Source: Ignavibacteriota bacterium
GTDB taxonomy: Bacteria; Bacteroidota; Ignavibacteria; Kapaibacteriales; UBA2268
Direction of reading: 5' to 3'
DNA length: 64,000 nt
Assembly (NCBI GenBank): GCA_019637995.1
Contig: JAHBUQ010000001.1
Span: 620,001-684,000 of the forward strand
Shown: one piece after another, positions 9,295 to 18,240 of the stretch
How positions within the stretch are numbered: the first letter of the stretch is position 1
Layout: every line of letters begins with the position of its first letter
Notes under the pieces: model-generated
What the model saw: the letters and a program-made list of their open reading frames with translations, nothing else
Told to the model about the DNA's origin: nothing
Databases searched by the model: none
Made by a program: the position numbers and the translations under genes

Positions 9295-12200
9295 GTGCTG
9301 CAAGTAAATAATGAAAGTCTTCAAATCTTGGATTTTTTGCCGATAGGCATTTATAAAACAGACTTCACAGGAAAATTTTTATATGCCAATGATAGTCTGG
9401 CTCATATACTGGGTTATTGTGATGTCAATGACCTGCTTTCTCAAAGTGCGGCAAACTTCTTTGTAAGACCTGAATTACGTATACAGGAATTAAGCAGCAA
9501 TATTAATGATTTGATTTTTACTGAAGAACTTCAACTTAAAAGAAAAGACGGTAAAATAATCTATGTGTTAGACAGATACAGAAAGTATAAATCTTTAGAC
9601 GGCAAAATATATTACGAAGGCAGTATTGAAGATATTACCAACAAAAAGGAACTGGACTTAATAAAAAACAAACAAAGCCAGGATATTAAAGAAAGGTTTC
9701 TGACTTTATACCAATACACAAATGATGCCATATTTCTTCATGATTTTGATGGAAATTTTATTGATGCTAATCCCGCTGCTCTTAGCATAATTGGTTACAA
9801 TAAATCCGAAATCCCGAATCTTAATTTAACTGATATTGTGGATTCGGAGGATTTACCCAAAGCATTGGCAGTTGTGGAACAAATCAAATTAATAGGAGTT
9901 CAGCAGGATGCAACTACTTTTAAATTAAAGAAAAAAAATGGCGATACAGTTTGGGTGGAATCTTTTGCTGTTGCTAATTTTAAGGATGGAAAGCCTTACG
10001 CAGTTCAGGGAATTGCAAGGGACATTTCGATGCGAAAGATAGCAGAATTGAATTTAATCAAAAGTGAGCAGGATTACAAGGATTTAATTGATAATTTGCC
10101 TGAGCCTGTTATAATTCATCATGAAACTAAAATTGTAAATATTAATAAAAAATGCGAAATAATTTCAGGATACAAGAGAGAGCAAATTCTTGGAAAGAGT
10201 ATTTTCGACTTCATTCCGAATGAATATCATCAAAAAATAGCAACAAATATGTATAAAAAATATTCTGGTGAAGAAGTTGAATCTTATGAAATTCAATTTA
10301 GAACTGCTGATGAAAATTTAAAAAATGTACTGATTAATCCATTAATAATTAATTATGACAATAAGTTATCATCATTAATTATTTTAAGTGATATAACTGC
10401 TTTCCGTGATGCCGAAAAGATAATATTCAAGAATGAGAATATGCTTAAAGATATTATAAATTCAATTACTTCAGTTATAATTGTTATAAGAAATGATGGA
10501 GAAATAATATCACATAACAATAGTCTGGATATTTTTTTAAAAGGTATATTAAACCATAGAATTAATCCTTTAAACATTATTGATTTATTTGATAGTCTAA
10601 AAATTGTTGACTCTCAAAATTTAAAAATAAATTTAAAAGATATAATTGAAAATTTAGAATTAAGCAATGATGATTGTTACAACAATGATATTCAAATATT
10701 ATCCAATAATAGTAAGTTTTGGTATAAATTGTCTATAAACAGGCTTTCTCAAACACAAAATGAGTTTGTTGTAGCAATCAATGATATAACAGTATTTAAA
10801 ACTTCTGAAATTGAGAATTTAGAATCGAAAATCAGAATGCAGACAATACTTGACAACTCCATCCAATCATTTGTATTAATTGATACTGACCGAAAAATAG
10901 TAGCCTTCAATGATTTTGCAGCAAGTAATGCACTAAATAACTTTGGCAGTGAAATGAAGGAGGGTGATTTACTTGAACTTTTTGTTGAAAAAGAAGAAAT
11001 TGAGAGGTTGAATGATACTTTAGATGCTGCATTTAAGGGAAAAATTCAAAAAAATGAGCGTTCATTTATCTCTTCTGATGGTTCTGTCAGATGGTATGTT
11101 TTTTTATATACACCTGTCAAGATAAATGGTATTGTAAAAAATGTTGTACAGAATATAATTGATATAACAGAAAAGAAGGAATCAGAAAAAAAATTAATTG
11201 ATTATCAGAATAAAATTGAAAGAAAAAATTATGAGCTTAGACAGCTTACAAAAGCAGTTGAACAGTCTGCAAATTCGATAATGATAACTGACAGAGAAGG
11301 AATTATAACTTACGTAAATCCATCTTGCGAAAAAATTTCTGAATATACTAAAACTGAATTAATTGGAAGAAATGCAAATTTACTCAATGCCGGTGTCCAA
11401 AATAAAGATGTTTACAAGGAGTTATGGGAAACGGTCAAATCTGGAAAAGTTTGGAAAGGGGAATTCCTGAATATAACAAAATCAGGAAAAAAATATTGGG
11501 AACATGCATCAATTACACCTGTTTTTGATAATAATGGTGAAATTACGAGTTTTATTGGTATCAAGGAAGATATAACTCAAAGAAAAGAATTTGAGAAAAC
11601 ACTTAAGAATAATGAAGAAAAAATTAATGCATTGCTAAATGCAATTCCTGATTTTCTATATGTGATGGATAAAGATGGTTATTATCTTGAGGCATACACA
11701 CCGAAAGCAGAATCTCAATTTATACACTCAAAGAATGATTATTTGAATCAATCAATATATGATATATTATCCCCCGAGCTTGCAGTACTGACTCATAATA
11801 ATATTAAGAAAGCAATAAGTACAAATGAAACTCAGCATTTTCATTACAGTATTTCGCAATCAGATATAGAAATATATTTCGAAGCCAGAATGGTTAAGTG
11901 TGGCAATGATAAAGTTTTATCAATCGTCAGAGATATCACAAACCAAATAGAAAATGAAGATATTATACGAAGACAAGATAAAATCAAGCAAGTTTTAACT
12001 CGATGGGCAAATGAATTTGTAAATTTATCTTATAACCAAATTGATTCAGGAATAAGTAAAGCAATAAGTGAAATCGGGTCAGTTCTGGATGTGGACAGAG
12101 TATATCTCTTTTCTTATGATTATGTAAATAAGATAGCGGTTAATACCCATGAATGGTGCAATTATGGTATATACCCCGAAATTGATAATCTCAAATCCGT

Positions 12201-14184
12201 CCCTTTGGAATCTATGTACTCCTGGGTAGAAGACCATCAGAACGGAAAAATTGTTTTGGTTGAAGATGTTCTGGCTCTTCCCGAAGATGACAAAATCAGA
12301 CAAATACTTGAGTCTCAAAATATTAGAACTGTAATGTCAATCCCTGTAACTAATAATAACAATTGCATGGGCTTTGTTGGTTTTGATATGTGCAGAGATA
12401 TTAAGAAATGGACTGAGGAAGAAATATTGATGCTAAAACTTCTGTCTGAAGTTATTTATAATTTATTTGAACGAATTGAAGCGCACAAAATAAATGAATA
12501 TGCAAACGAATCAATTTCGAGATTGGAAAAAACTAAAGATATTCTGTCAAAATGGGCAAGAGAATTTATCAATGTCCCGTATCACAAATATGATGAAACA
12601 ATAAATTCTACTTTAGCGGAAATTGGAGAAGTTGTTGATGTTGATAGAATTTATATTTTCAGTTACGATTTTGATATTAAGATAGCTACCAACACTCATG
12701 AATGGGCAAGAGAAGGTATTGAACCTCAGATAGAAAATTTCCCGATTGTTCCTTTCGAGAATATGATGAATTGGGTGGAGATTCATCAGACCGGTAAATA
12801 TGTACTAATTCCAAATGTCTCTGAGATGGATGACTCAGACCCGCTTAAGTTTTATCTTGAGCCTCAGGAAACAACTTCAGCTCTTGGAATACCAATTTAT
12901 AATAACGGAGAATGTTTTGGATTTGTTGGTTTTGATGCAGTAAGAAGAATTAAGATTTGGAATGATGATGAAGTTATGATGTTGAAATTCCTTGCAGATT
13001 TGTTATATAATTTACAAGACAGGTTCAGAAGGCAGGAGGAGCTTGTTATAGCCAAGCAAAAGGCAGAAGAAAGCGATAAACTTAAATCTTCATTTCTTGC
13101 TAATATGTCTCATGAAATCAGAACTCCGATGAATGGAATCATCGGATTTGCAAAGCTTGTAGCAGCAAAAAATATAACCGATAATGAAAGGAAGGATTAT
13201 TTGGACATCATTAAATTATCCAGTAACAGACTTATGGAATTAATTAATGATATTCTGGATATATCTAAAATTGAAACAGGTTTAATGGAAGTATGCAATT
13301 CACAAATTGATACAAACGACCTTTTGAAAGAAATTTATAATTTTTACCAGCATGATGCGTCCACATTAGGTTTAGATTTTAAAATTTCTTTAGACAGTTT
13401 TTTTGAGAGTACATACATAGTTTCTGATCAGGCTAAACTGCATAGAATACTGTCTAATCTTGTAAGTAACGCTATTAAATTTACTAATGAAGGATTTGTA
13501 GAAATTGGTAGTAAGCTAACACAAGAAAAAATTGAATTTTATGTTAATGATACAGGTGTTGGGATATCTGACTCATTTAAACCTTTCCTTTTTGAAAGGT
13601 TCAGGCAGGAAGATATCAATCTTAACCGACACCATGAAGGTGCAGGTCTTGGCTTAGCAATCTGCAAAGGACTGTGCGACCTGATTGGAGCTGAAATTTA
13701 TTTAGAAACTAAAAAAAATGTTGGTACAAGAGTTACAGTGACTCTACCAATTTATCAAAATAATTTAAATGATATTACAAAAATGAGTCCGGAGCACGTC
13801 ATGATTATGAATTGGAAAGAATCGGTTATACTTATTGCTGAAGATGACGAAATCAATTTTAAGTATATCGAAAAATTACTTTCAAAAATTAATGGTGTAT
13901 CAATTGTCAGAGCCCGTAACGGCAAAGAGGCTGTAGAACTTGTTGAAGCCCACAATGAGATTGACCTGATTCTGATGGATATAAAAATGCCTGTTCTTGA
14001 TGGTCTTTCAGCTACTAAACAAATCAGGTTATTCAAGCCTGAAATGCCTATTATTGCAGTTACAGCCTTTGCTATGGTTCAGGACAAGAAAGCCGCTCTC
14101 GAAGCTGGCTGTAATGACTATATATCCAAACCGTATGAAGCAGAAGAAATACTTGAAATCATTAATAAATACCTTGCAGTATAA
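9295..14184 (+). CDS. Giant soluble hybrid histidine kinase (multiple PAS, two GAF, HisKA, HATPase, receiver)
   Basis: 1629 residues, starting at GTG. I count about seven PAS-type sensor units in the first 890 residues, several ending in the PAC motif (GSIEDIT, GIARDIS, GIKEDIT). Two near-duplicate GAF domains follow (about 891-1060 and 1074-1245), each with an NTHEW motif (950 and 1133). The kinase core has the phospho-acceptor H1273 in SHEIRTPMNG, an N-box (LSNLVSNAIKFT) and G-boxes (NDTGVG, GAGLGL). A receiver domain with D1562 in LMDIKMP closes the protein. No membrane segment or signal peptide is present, so it should sense cytosolic ligands. No response-regulator or output gene is adjacent. 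The signal is unknown. Confidence 0.93.
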   Translation: MLQVNNESLQILDFLPIGIYKTDFTGKFLYANDSLAHILGYCDVNDLLSQSAANFFVRPELRIQELSSNINDLIFTEELQLKRKDGKIIYVLDRYRKYKSLDGKIYYEGSIEDITNKKELDLIKNKQSQDIKERFLTLYQYTNDAIFLHDFDGNFIDANPAALSIIGYNKSEIPNLNLTDIVDSEDLPKALAVVEQIKLIGVQQDATTFKLKKKNGDTVWVESFAVANFKDGKPYAVQGIARDISMRKIAELNLIKSEQDYKDLIDNLPEPVIIHHETKIVNINKKCEIISGYKREQILGKSIFDFIPNEYHQKIATNMYKKYSGEEVESYEIQFRTADENLKNVLINPLIINYDNKLSSLIILSDITAFRDAEKIIFKNENMLKDIINSITSVIIVIRNDGEIISHNNSLDIFLKGILNHRINPLNIIDLFDSLKIVDSQNLKINLKDIIENLELSNDDCYNNDIQILSNNSKFWYKLSINRLSQTQNEFVVAINDITVFKTSEIENLESKIRMQTILDNSIQSFVLIDTDRKIVAFNDFAASNALNNFGSEMKEGDLLELFVEKEEIERLNDTLDAAFKGKIQKNERSFISSDGSVRWYVFLYTPVKINGIVKNVVQNIIDITEKKESEKKLIDYQNKIERKNYELRQLTKAVEQSANSIMITDREGIITYVNPSCEKISEYTKTELIGRNANLLNAGVQNKDVYKELWETVKSGKVWKGEFLNITKSGKKYWEHASITPVFDNNGEITSFIGIKEDITQRKEFEKTLKNNEEKINALLNAIPDFLYVMDKDGYYLEAYTPKAESQFIHSKNDYLNQSIYDILSPELAVLTHNNIKKAISTNETQHFHYSISQSDIEIYFEARMVKCGNDKVLSIVRDITNQIENEDIIRRQDKIKQVLTRWANEFVNLSYNQIDSGISKAISEIGSVLDVDRVYLFSYDYVNKIAVNTHEWCNYGIYPEIDNLKSVPLESMYSWVEDHQNGKIVLVEDVLALPEDDKIRQILESQNIRTVMSIPVTNNNNCMGFVGFDMCRDIKKWTEEEILMLKLLSEVIYNLFERIEAHKINEYANESISRLEKTKDILSKWAREFINVPYHKYDETINSTLAEIGEVVDVDRIYIFSYDFDIKIATNTHEWAREGIEPQIENFPIVPFENMMNWVEIHQTGKYVLIPNVSEMDDSDPLKFYLEPQETTSALGIPIYNNGECFGFVGFDAVRRIKIWNDDEVMMLKFLADLLYNLQDRFRRQEELVIAKQKAEESDKLKSSFLANMSHEIRTPMNGIIGFAKLVAAKNITDNERKDYLDIIKLSSNRLMELINDILDISKIETGLMEVCNSQIDTNDLLKEIYNFYQHDASTLGLDFKISLDSFFESTYIVSDQAKLHRILSNLVSNAIKFTNEGFVEIGSKLTQEKIEFYVNDTGVGISDSFKPFLFERFRQEDINLNRHHEGAGLGLAICKGLCDLIGAEIYLETKKNVGTRVTVTLPIYQNNLNDITKMSPEHVMIMNWKESVILIAEDDEINFKYIEKLLSKINGVSIVRARNGKEAVELVEAHNEIDLILMDIKMPVLDGLSATKQIRLFKPEMPIIAVTAFAMVQDKKAALEAGCNDYISKPYEAEEILEIINKYLAV

Positions 14185-14202
14185 ATCTGCTTTAATAACA
14201 AT

Positions 14203-14973
14203 ATGAAATATTTTTTTATATTAGTTGTTTTTTTAACTTCATTTTATTCGGGTGATGCTTCTGTATTGCTAACTGGTGAGTTCCTGGAATATAATGTAAC
14301 TTATCTTGGCGTATCAATTGCAAATGTGAAAATATATAATGACGGGTGGACTAATCATGGTAAGCGAAGTGTAGTTAAAGTAAGAGCGAACATATTTACT
14401 TACAGTCATATCCCAATGATTAATGCAAAAGTCAGGATGGAAAGCCTGATAGATAGAGGAGGGATTTATTCACATGAATATGTCCGCAATATTTCGCTTA
14501 GAAACAACCCTTGGGAGTATCAAAAAATTGAGTTCAATTATTCGCAAAATTTGTTAAAAAATAATAAATGGATTAATAACAAGAAGACTTCATCCATAAA
14601 TTTGGAATTTGAGCCAACCTATAGAATTCATGATGCCCTCGGTCTTTTTTTCAAAGCAAGATTTGCCGCCACTCCCGGTAATTCAAGCAAAATTTTAACT
14701 TATCTTGATGAATCACCATTTTATACAAACATAAATTTTAGTTCAAAAAAAGAGTTGATATATGTCGGAGGAGTAAGCGGAAAAGTTCGTTCTGTATATG
14801 GCAAAGGAAATGCTGATTGGCAAAAGCAGTTTGGCATCACGGGCGAGTTTGAAGGCTGGTTTAGTGATGATTCTGCACGCATACCACTTAAGGGCAAACT
14901 TGATTTCATTGTTGGTAAATTATCAATTGAACTTGTAAAATATCAACGTGACGGCTGGCAGGTACCCAGATGA
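14203..14973 (+). CDS. DUF3108 secreted protein
   Basis: 256 residues with an N-terminal signal peptide (hydrophobic to about residue 20), followed by FLEYNVTYLGVSIANV. This opening is typical of DUF3108, a beta-rich family of periplasmic or outer-membrane-associated proteins of unknown function. It starts 18 bp after the hybrid kinase gene. Its stop codon overlaps the start of the next glycosyltransferase (ATGA), so it belongs to the envelope cluster up to gmhA. Function unknown; a role in envelope or lipid handling is inferred from fold and neighbours. Confidence 0.75.
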   Translation: MKYFFILVVFLTSFYSGDASVLLTGEFLEYNVTYLGVSIANVKIYNDGWTNHGKRSVVKVRANIFTYSHIPMINAKVRMESLIDRGGIYSHEYVRNISLRNNPWEYQKIEFNYSQNLLKNNKWINNKKTSSINLEFEPTYRIHDALGLFFKARFAATPGNSSKILTYLDESPFYTNINFSSKKELIYVGGVSGKVRSVYGKGNADWQKQFGITGEFEGWFSDDSARIPLKGKLDFIVGKLSIELVKYQRDGWQVPR

Positions 14974-15761
14974 AGTTATCTGTCGTAACTATTTGTTTTA
15001 ACGAAGTTAGCACTATACAAAAAACTATTGAAAGTGTCATAAAACAGAATTATACTGATTTTGAGTATATAATTATTGACGGTGGCTCGACTGATGGTAC
15101 CATGAATATTGTTAATCAGTATAAAAATGTTGTAAGTAGAATAATTTCTGAAAAAGATGAGGGGATTTTTTTTGCTATGAATAAATCTCTTGATTTAGCA
15201 ATCGGTGAATTTATTTATTTTCTAAATGCCGGAGACTTCCTTGTAAACAATTATATTTTCAGTGAAATATTCGAAATTGTTAAAAGTGAAGATTTGATTT
15301 ATGGCGATGTAATTTTTGTGTATGAAAGTGGACTGAAATTCAGGAGACGTTCACCTAAAACATTAAAGCCTGAGTATTTTTTTATTGATAGTATTAATCA
15401 TCAGACAACTTTTATTAAGCTGGATTTGATTAAGAAAGCAGGCGGTTTTGATACAAGTTTCAAAATCGCGGGGGATTATGATTTAATTCTCAAGCTTGTT
15501 TATCAGGAAAAATGCAAAACAAAATATATTGAAATGCCTGTTTCATATTTTAATTTATCAGGCATTAGTTCAAATTCCGGGTTTAATGAATTGCAAAATG
15601 AAGAACGAGCAATATGTTTAAAAAGATACTTTGATGCTGATACACTAGAAAAATTGAGAAAAAAGAAATTTATATCAGATATAATAAATAAAAAAATCAA
15701 GTACTCATATTCATTGATTTTAAGTAATTTATCGAATAATTTTTTATTCGGAAAGAAATAA
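14970..15761 (+). CDS. Family-2 glycosyltransferase (WcaA-like)
   Basis: 263 residues with a GT-A glycosyltransferase domain from the first residue: SVVTICFNE, IDGGSTDGT, then FLNAGDF in the metal/nucleotide-sugar site. HQTTFIK and AGDYDL follow, as in colanic-acid-type transferases. There is no membrane segment, so it is cytosolic or peripheral. It overlaps the DUF3108 gene by 4 bp and is followed 4 bp later by a second glycosyltransferase, implying coupled translation. It probably adds a sugar to a lipid-linked glycan; donor and acceptor are unknown. Confidence 0.85.
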   Translation: MKLSVVTICFNEVSTIQKTIESVIKQNYTDFEYIIIDGGSTDGTMNIVNQYKNVVSRIISEKDEGIFFAMNKSLDLAIGEFIYFLNAGDFLVNNYIFSEIFEIVKSEDLIYGDVIFVYESGLKFRRRSPKTLKPEYFFIDSINHQTTFIKLDLIKKAGGFDTSFKIAGDYDLILKLVYQEKCKTKYIEMPVSYFNLSGISSNSGFNELQNEERAICLKRYFDADTLEKLRKKKFISDIINKKIKYSYSLILSNLSNNFLFGKK

Positions 15762-15765
15762 TATC

Positions 15766-16815
15766 ATGATTAAAGAATTTCCTAAAATATCAATTATTAT
15801 AGCTTGCCTGAATGAAGAAAATTATATTTCTGAATGTTTGGAATCCTTGTTGATGCAGGATTATGATGGTGACTTTGATATAATTGTTTCAGATGGAGGC
15901 TCAAAAGATAAGACTATAGAAATCATACAAATATTGCAAATCAATAACTCTAAAATAAAGCTAATAAATAATCCGAATAAGATACAATCAGCCGGTAGAA
16001 ATATTGCAATTGAGTCTTCTGATGCAGAATATATAGCTTATATTGATGCTCACAGATTAGCTGAAAAATCGTGGCTTAGTAATTTGTGGGAAGTATATGA
16101 AACGAAGACCCAAGCTGATTTGAAAATTGTAGGCGTTGGCTCAGTTCATTACGATGCTTCCAAAACAAATTTTTCGAAAGCTCAGGAGATTGCATTTCAG
16201 AGTTTAATGAGTGGCGCCGGCTCCGGAAACTTTCTGAATAAAAAAACAGTAGAAAAAGTAGACCATGCTTGTATGTGCCTTTACAACAAAAAAATTATAA
16301 CTGATGTCGGTCTTTATGACGAAAGTCTGCCCGTAGGAGAAGATATTGAATTAAATCACAGATTGACCATTTTAAATGATTATAACTTATATCTGAATCC
16401 AGGGGCGATAAACTATTATCATCCCAGAAAAGATTTCTCGTCGCTCTTAATGCAACAGTTCAATTATGGCTACTGGCGGCAGATTGTAATTGCTAAACTG
16501 AGATCAGCTAATAAGCTTAACTCATTGCAAATGAAAAAGATTGAAGGTATGCAATTGAAAACTTATATACCGGCATTATTTGTTTTGTTTATTGTTTTAC
16601 TTTTCATAATGTCATTTTTTATTGATTATGCATTTTATTCATATTGGATAATCGTGTTAATATACTTGTTTATATTAGCTTTAGCATCAGTATTTTATTG
16701 GATTATTAACAAGGTTTCTCCTGTAAATTTAATAATTGTTTTCGTTGCGATACATTTTGGCTATGGGTCAGGCGTCTTAACATATCTTTTTAACTTAAAA
16801 AAAATCAGAAGGTAG
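15766..16815 (+). CDS. Membrane-anchored family-2 glycosyltransferase (ExoA-like)
   Basis: 349 residues. The N-terminal GT-A domain carries SIIIACLNEE, VSDGGSKDKT, YIDAH and GEDIELNHR. The C-terminus has three hydrophobic membrane segments (about 263-283, 288-310 and 318-340). This order resembles ExoA-type transferases, which extend a lipid-linked glycan at the inner membrane. It sits between another glycosyltransferase and engB with gaps of only 3-4 bp. The sugar is unknown. No flippase or polymerase is nearby, so this is not a complete polysaccharide locus. Confidence 0.85.
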   Translation: MIKEFPKISIIIACLNEENYISECLESLLMQDYDGDFDIIVSDGGSKDKTIEIIQILQINNSKIKLINNPNKIQSAGRNIAIESSDAEYIAYIDAHRLAEKSWLSNLWEVYETKTQADLKIVGVGSVHYDASKTNFSKAQEIAFQSLMSGAGSGNFLNKKTVEKVDHACMCLYNKKIITDVGLYDESLPVGEDIELNHRLTILNDYNLYLNPGAINYYHPRKDFSSLLMQQFNYGYWRQIVIAKLRSANKLNSLQMKKIEGMQLKTYIPALFVLFIVLLFIMSFFIDYAFYSYWIIVLIYLFILALASVFYWIINKVSPVNLIIVFVAIHFGYGSGVLTYLFNLKKIRR

Positions 16816-16818
16816 CTT

Positions 16819-17406
16819 ATGCAACCGATGAATGCTGAATTCATATTAGGGAGTGCCGAAATATCGCAGTTCCCTGAAATAAATCTTCCTGAAATTGCTT
16901 TTAGCGGCAGGTCGAATGTTGGTAAATCATCATTATTAAATAGTATTGTACTTAGAAAAAATCTTGCTTATATTAGTTCAGCTCCCGGAAAGACTCAGCA
17001 GATAAATTTTTTCAACGTTGAAGGTCGTTGGGTTTTTGCAGACTTACCCGGATTTGGCTATGCAACTACGGGCAAAGAAAACAGAGAAAAGTGGAAAAAA
17101 TTAAATTTTCAATATCTCGAAAGCAGAAAAAACTTGAAATTGGTTGCTGCTTTAATTGACAGTCGCCACGATCCAATGAACACTGACCTTGCTTTAATCG
17201 AATGGTATGAGGAGAATCAAAAGGATTTCATTATTATTTTGACCAAATGCGATAAAATTAAACCCGGTGCAATTTCAACAAGACAAAAGCAAATCGAACA
17301 TCTTGTTTCACAATGTAAACATTGCCGAGAAGTGCTGCCATATTCATCACAAACAAGTCTTGGAAGAAATCAGCTAATCGGAATACTTAAGAAAATCACT
17401 TTATAG
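16819..17406 (+). CDS. engB: Ribosome biogenesis GTPase EngB (YihA/YsxC)
   Basis: 195 residues, normal for EngB, a GTPase needed for late assembly of the 50S subunit. The P-loop GRSNVGKS is at 30-37; it is followed by GKTQQINFF (switch I), DLPGFGYA (G3) and TKCDK (G4). It starts 3 bp after the membrane glycosyltransferase and ends 11 bp before gmhA, so this housekeeping gene sits inside an envelope-sugar operon. Nothing is unusual in the sequence. Confidence 0.96.
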   Translation: MQPMNAEFILGSAEISQFPEINLPEIAFSGRSNVGKSSLLNSIVLRKNLAYISSAPGKTQQINFFNVEGRWVFADLPGFGYATTGKENREKWKKLNFQYLESRKNLKLVAALIDSRHDPMNTDLALIEWYEENQKDFIIILTKCDKIKPGAISTRQKQIEHLVSQCKHCREVLPYSSQTSLGRNQLIGILKKITL

Positions 17407-17417
17407 GATAATAAATT

Positions 17418-18011
17418 ATGTCAAATTTTCAATCAAAAATCAAAGATACGATCAATCTATCTATTAGTACAAAACAAGATTTACTCAATCAATGTTCTGC
17501 AGAAATTGAGAATATAGGCTATAAACTTGCCGAATCCATTAAAAACGGCGGAAAAATCATGTTTTGTGGAAACGGTGGCAGTGCTGCAGATTCACAGCAC
17601 CTGGCGGCTGAACTTGTTGTAAGGCTAAGAAGCCACGTAAATCGTCCTGCTCTTCCCGGAATAGCTCTAACAGTTGACCCCTCAATATTGACAGCAGGAG
17701 GTAATGATATTGGATTTGAAAATATTTTTGCAAGAACAGTTGAAGCTTACGGAAAAAGCGGCGATGTACTGATTGGCATTTCAACAAGTGGAAATTCAGG
17801 AAATGTAATGAATGCTATGACACAGGCAAAAGAGATGGGAATTTTATGCATTGGGTTACTTGGAGCAGGTGGAGGTAAATTACTCGGAATGTGTGATTAC
17901 TCGGTTGTTGTTCCAAGCAATGTAACTGCAAGAGTGCAAGAAAGTCATATTTTGATAGGTCATATTTGGTGCGAAATGATTGAAGAAATACTTTTTCCTG
18001 AATATTTTTAA
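17418..18011 (+). CDS. gmhA: Sedoheptulose-7-phosphate isomerase
   Basis: 197 residues forming one SIS domain. GmhA converts sedoheptulose 7-phosphate to heptose 7-phosphate, the first step to ADP-heptose for the LPS core. Family features are seen: FCGNGGSAADSQHLAAEL (phosphate loop and catalytic Glu), ISTSGNSGN, and the C-terminal VQESHILIGHIWCEMIE carrying the catalytic Gln/His region. Its position after two glycosyltransferases fits LPS core synthesis, although hldE and waaF are absent from the window. It ends 26 bp before the tRNA-Thr promoter. Confidence 0.95.
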   Translation: MSNFQSKIKDTINLSISTKQDLLNQCSAEIENIGYKLAESIKNGGKIMFCGNGGSAADSQHLAAELVVRLRSHVNRPALPGIALTVDPSILTAGGNDIGFENIFARTVEAYGKSGDVLIGISTSGNSGNVMNAMTQAKEMGILCIGLLGAGGGKLLGMCDYSVVVPSNVTARVQESHILIGHIWCEMIEEILFPEYF

Positions 18012-18037
18012 AAAAAATTGAAATTATTTATTTTTTT

Positions 18038-18069
18038 CTTGCACAGAATTAAAAAAAGTATTACTTTTG
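18038..18069 (+). promoter_or_regulatory. Bacteroidota-type promoter of tRNA-Thr
   Basis: CTTG at 18038-18041, a 20-nt spacer, then TACTTTTG at 18062-18069. This fits the -33 TTTG / -7 TAnnTTTG pattern of the Bacteroidota primary sigma factor. The tRNA begins 15 nt further on. Confidence 0.7.
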
Positions 18070-18083
18070 TATTTCGTATTGAC

Positions 18084-18156
18084 GCCGGATTAGCTCAGCT
18101 GGTAGAGCAGCTGACTTGTAATCAGCAGGTCGGGGGTTCAAGTCCGTCATCCGGCT
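18084..18156 (+). tRNA. tRNA-Thr (anticodon TGT)
   Basis: 73 nt. The acceptor stem GCCGGAT pairs with ATCCGGC and the discriminator is T. The D-arm (AGCTCAGCTGGTAGAGC) and T-loop (GGTTCAAGTCC) are canonical. The anticodon loop is CTTGTAA with TGT at 18117-18119, reading ACA. CCA is not encoded. A promoter lies upstream and a terminator 11 nt downstream, so it is an independent unit. Confidence 0.96.
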
Positions 18157-18166
18157 CATATAAAGC

Positions 18167-18197
18167 AAAGCCCGCCATAGCGGGCTTTAGTTTTTTT
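18167..18197 (+). terminator. Rho-independent terminator after tRNA-Thr
   Basis: A 9-bp GC-rich stem (18167-18175 with 18180-18188, AAAGCCCGC/GCGGGCTTT) with loop CATA is followed by AG and seven T. Confidence 0.88.
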
Positions 18198-18240
18198 AAA
18201 TAGATTTTTATTTCTCAATTTTATATAAGATGTTTTCTAA

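Noticed and set aside
14970..18011. A complete polysaccharide biosynthesis locus
   Set aside because: Only two glycosyltransferases and gmhA are present; flippase, polymerase and sugar-nucleotide genes are absent.
18018..18203. A 61-codon frame across the tRNA-Thr gene
   Set aside because: Its peptide (AGLAQLVEQLTCNQQVGG) is the well-known false translation of a tRNA gene; the region is the tRNA, its promoter and its terminator.
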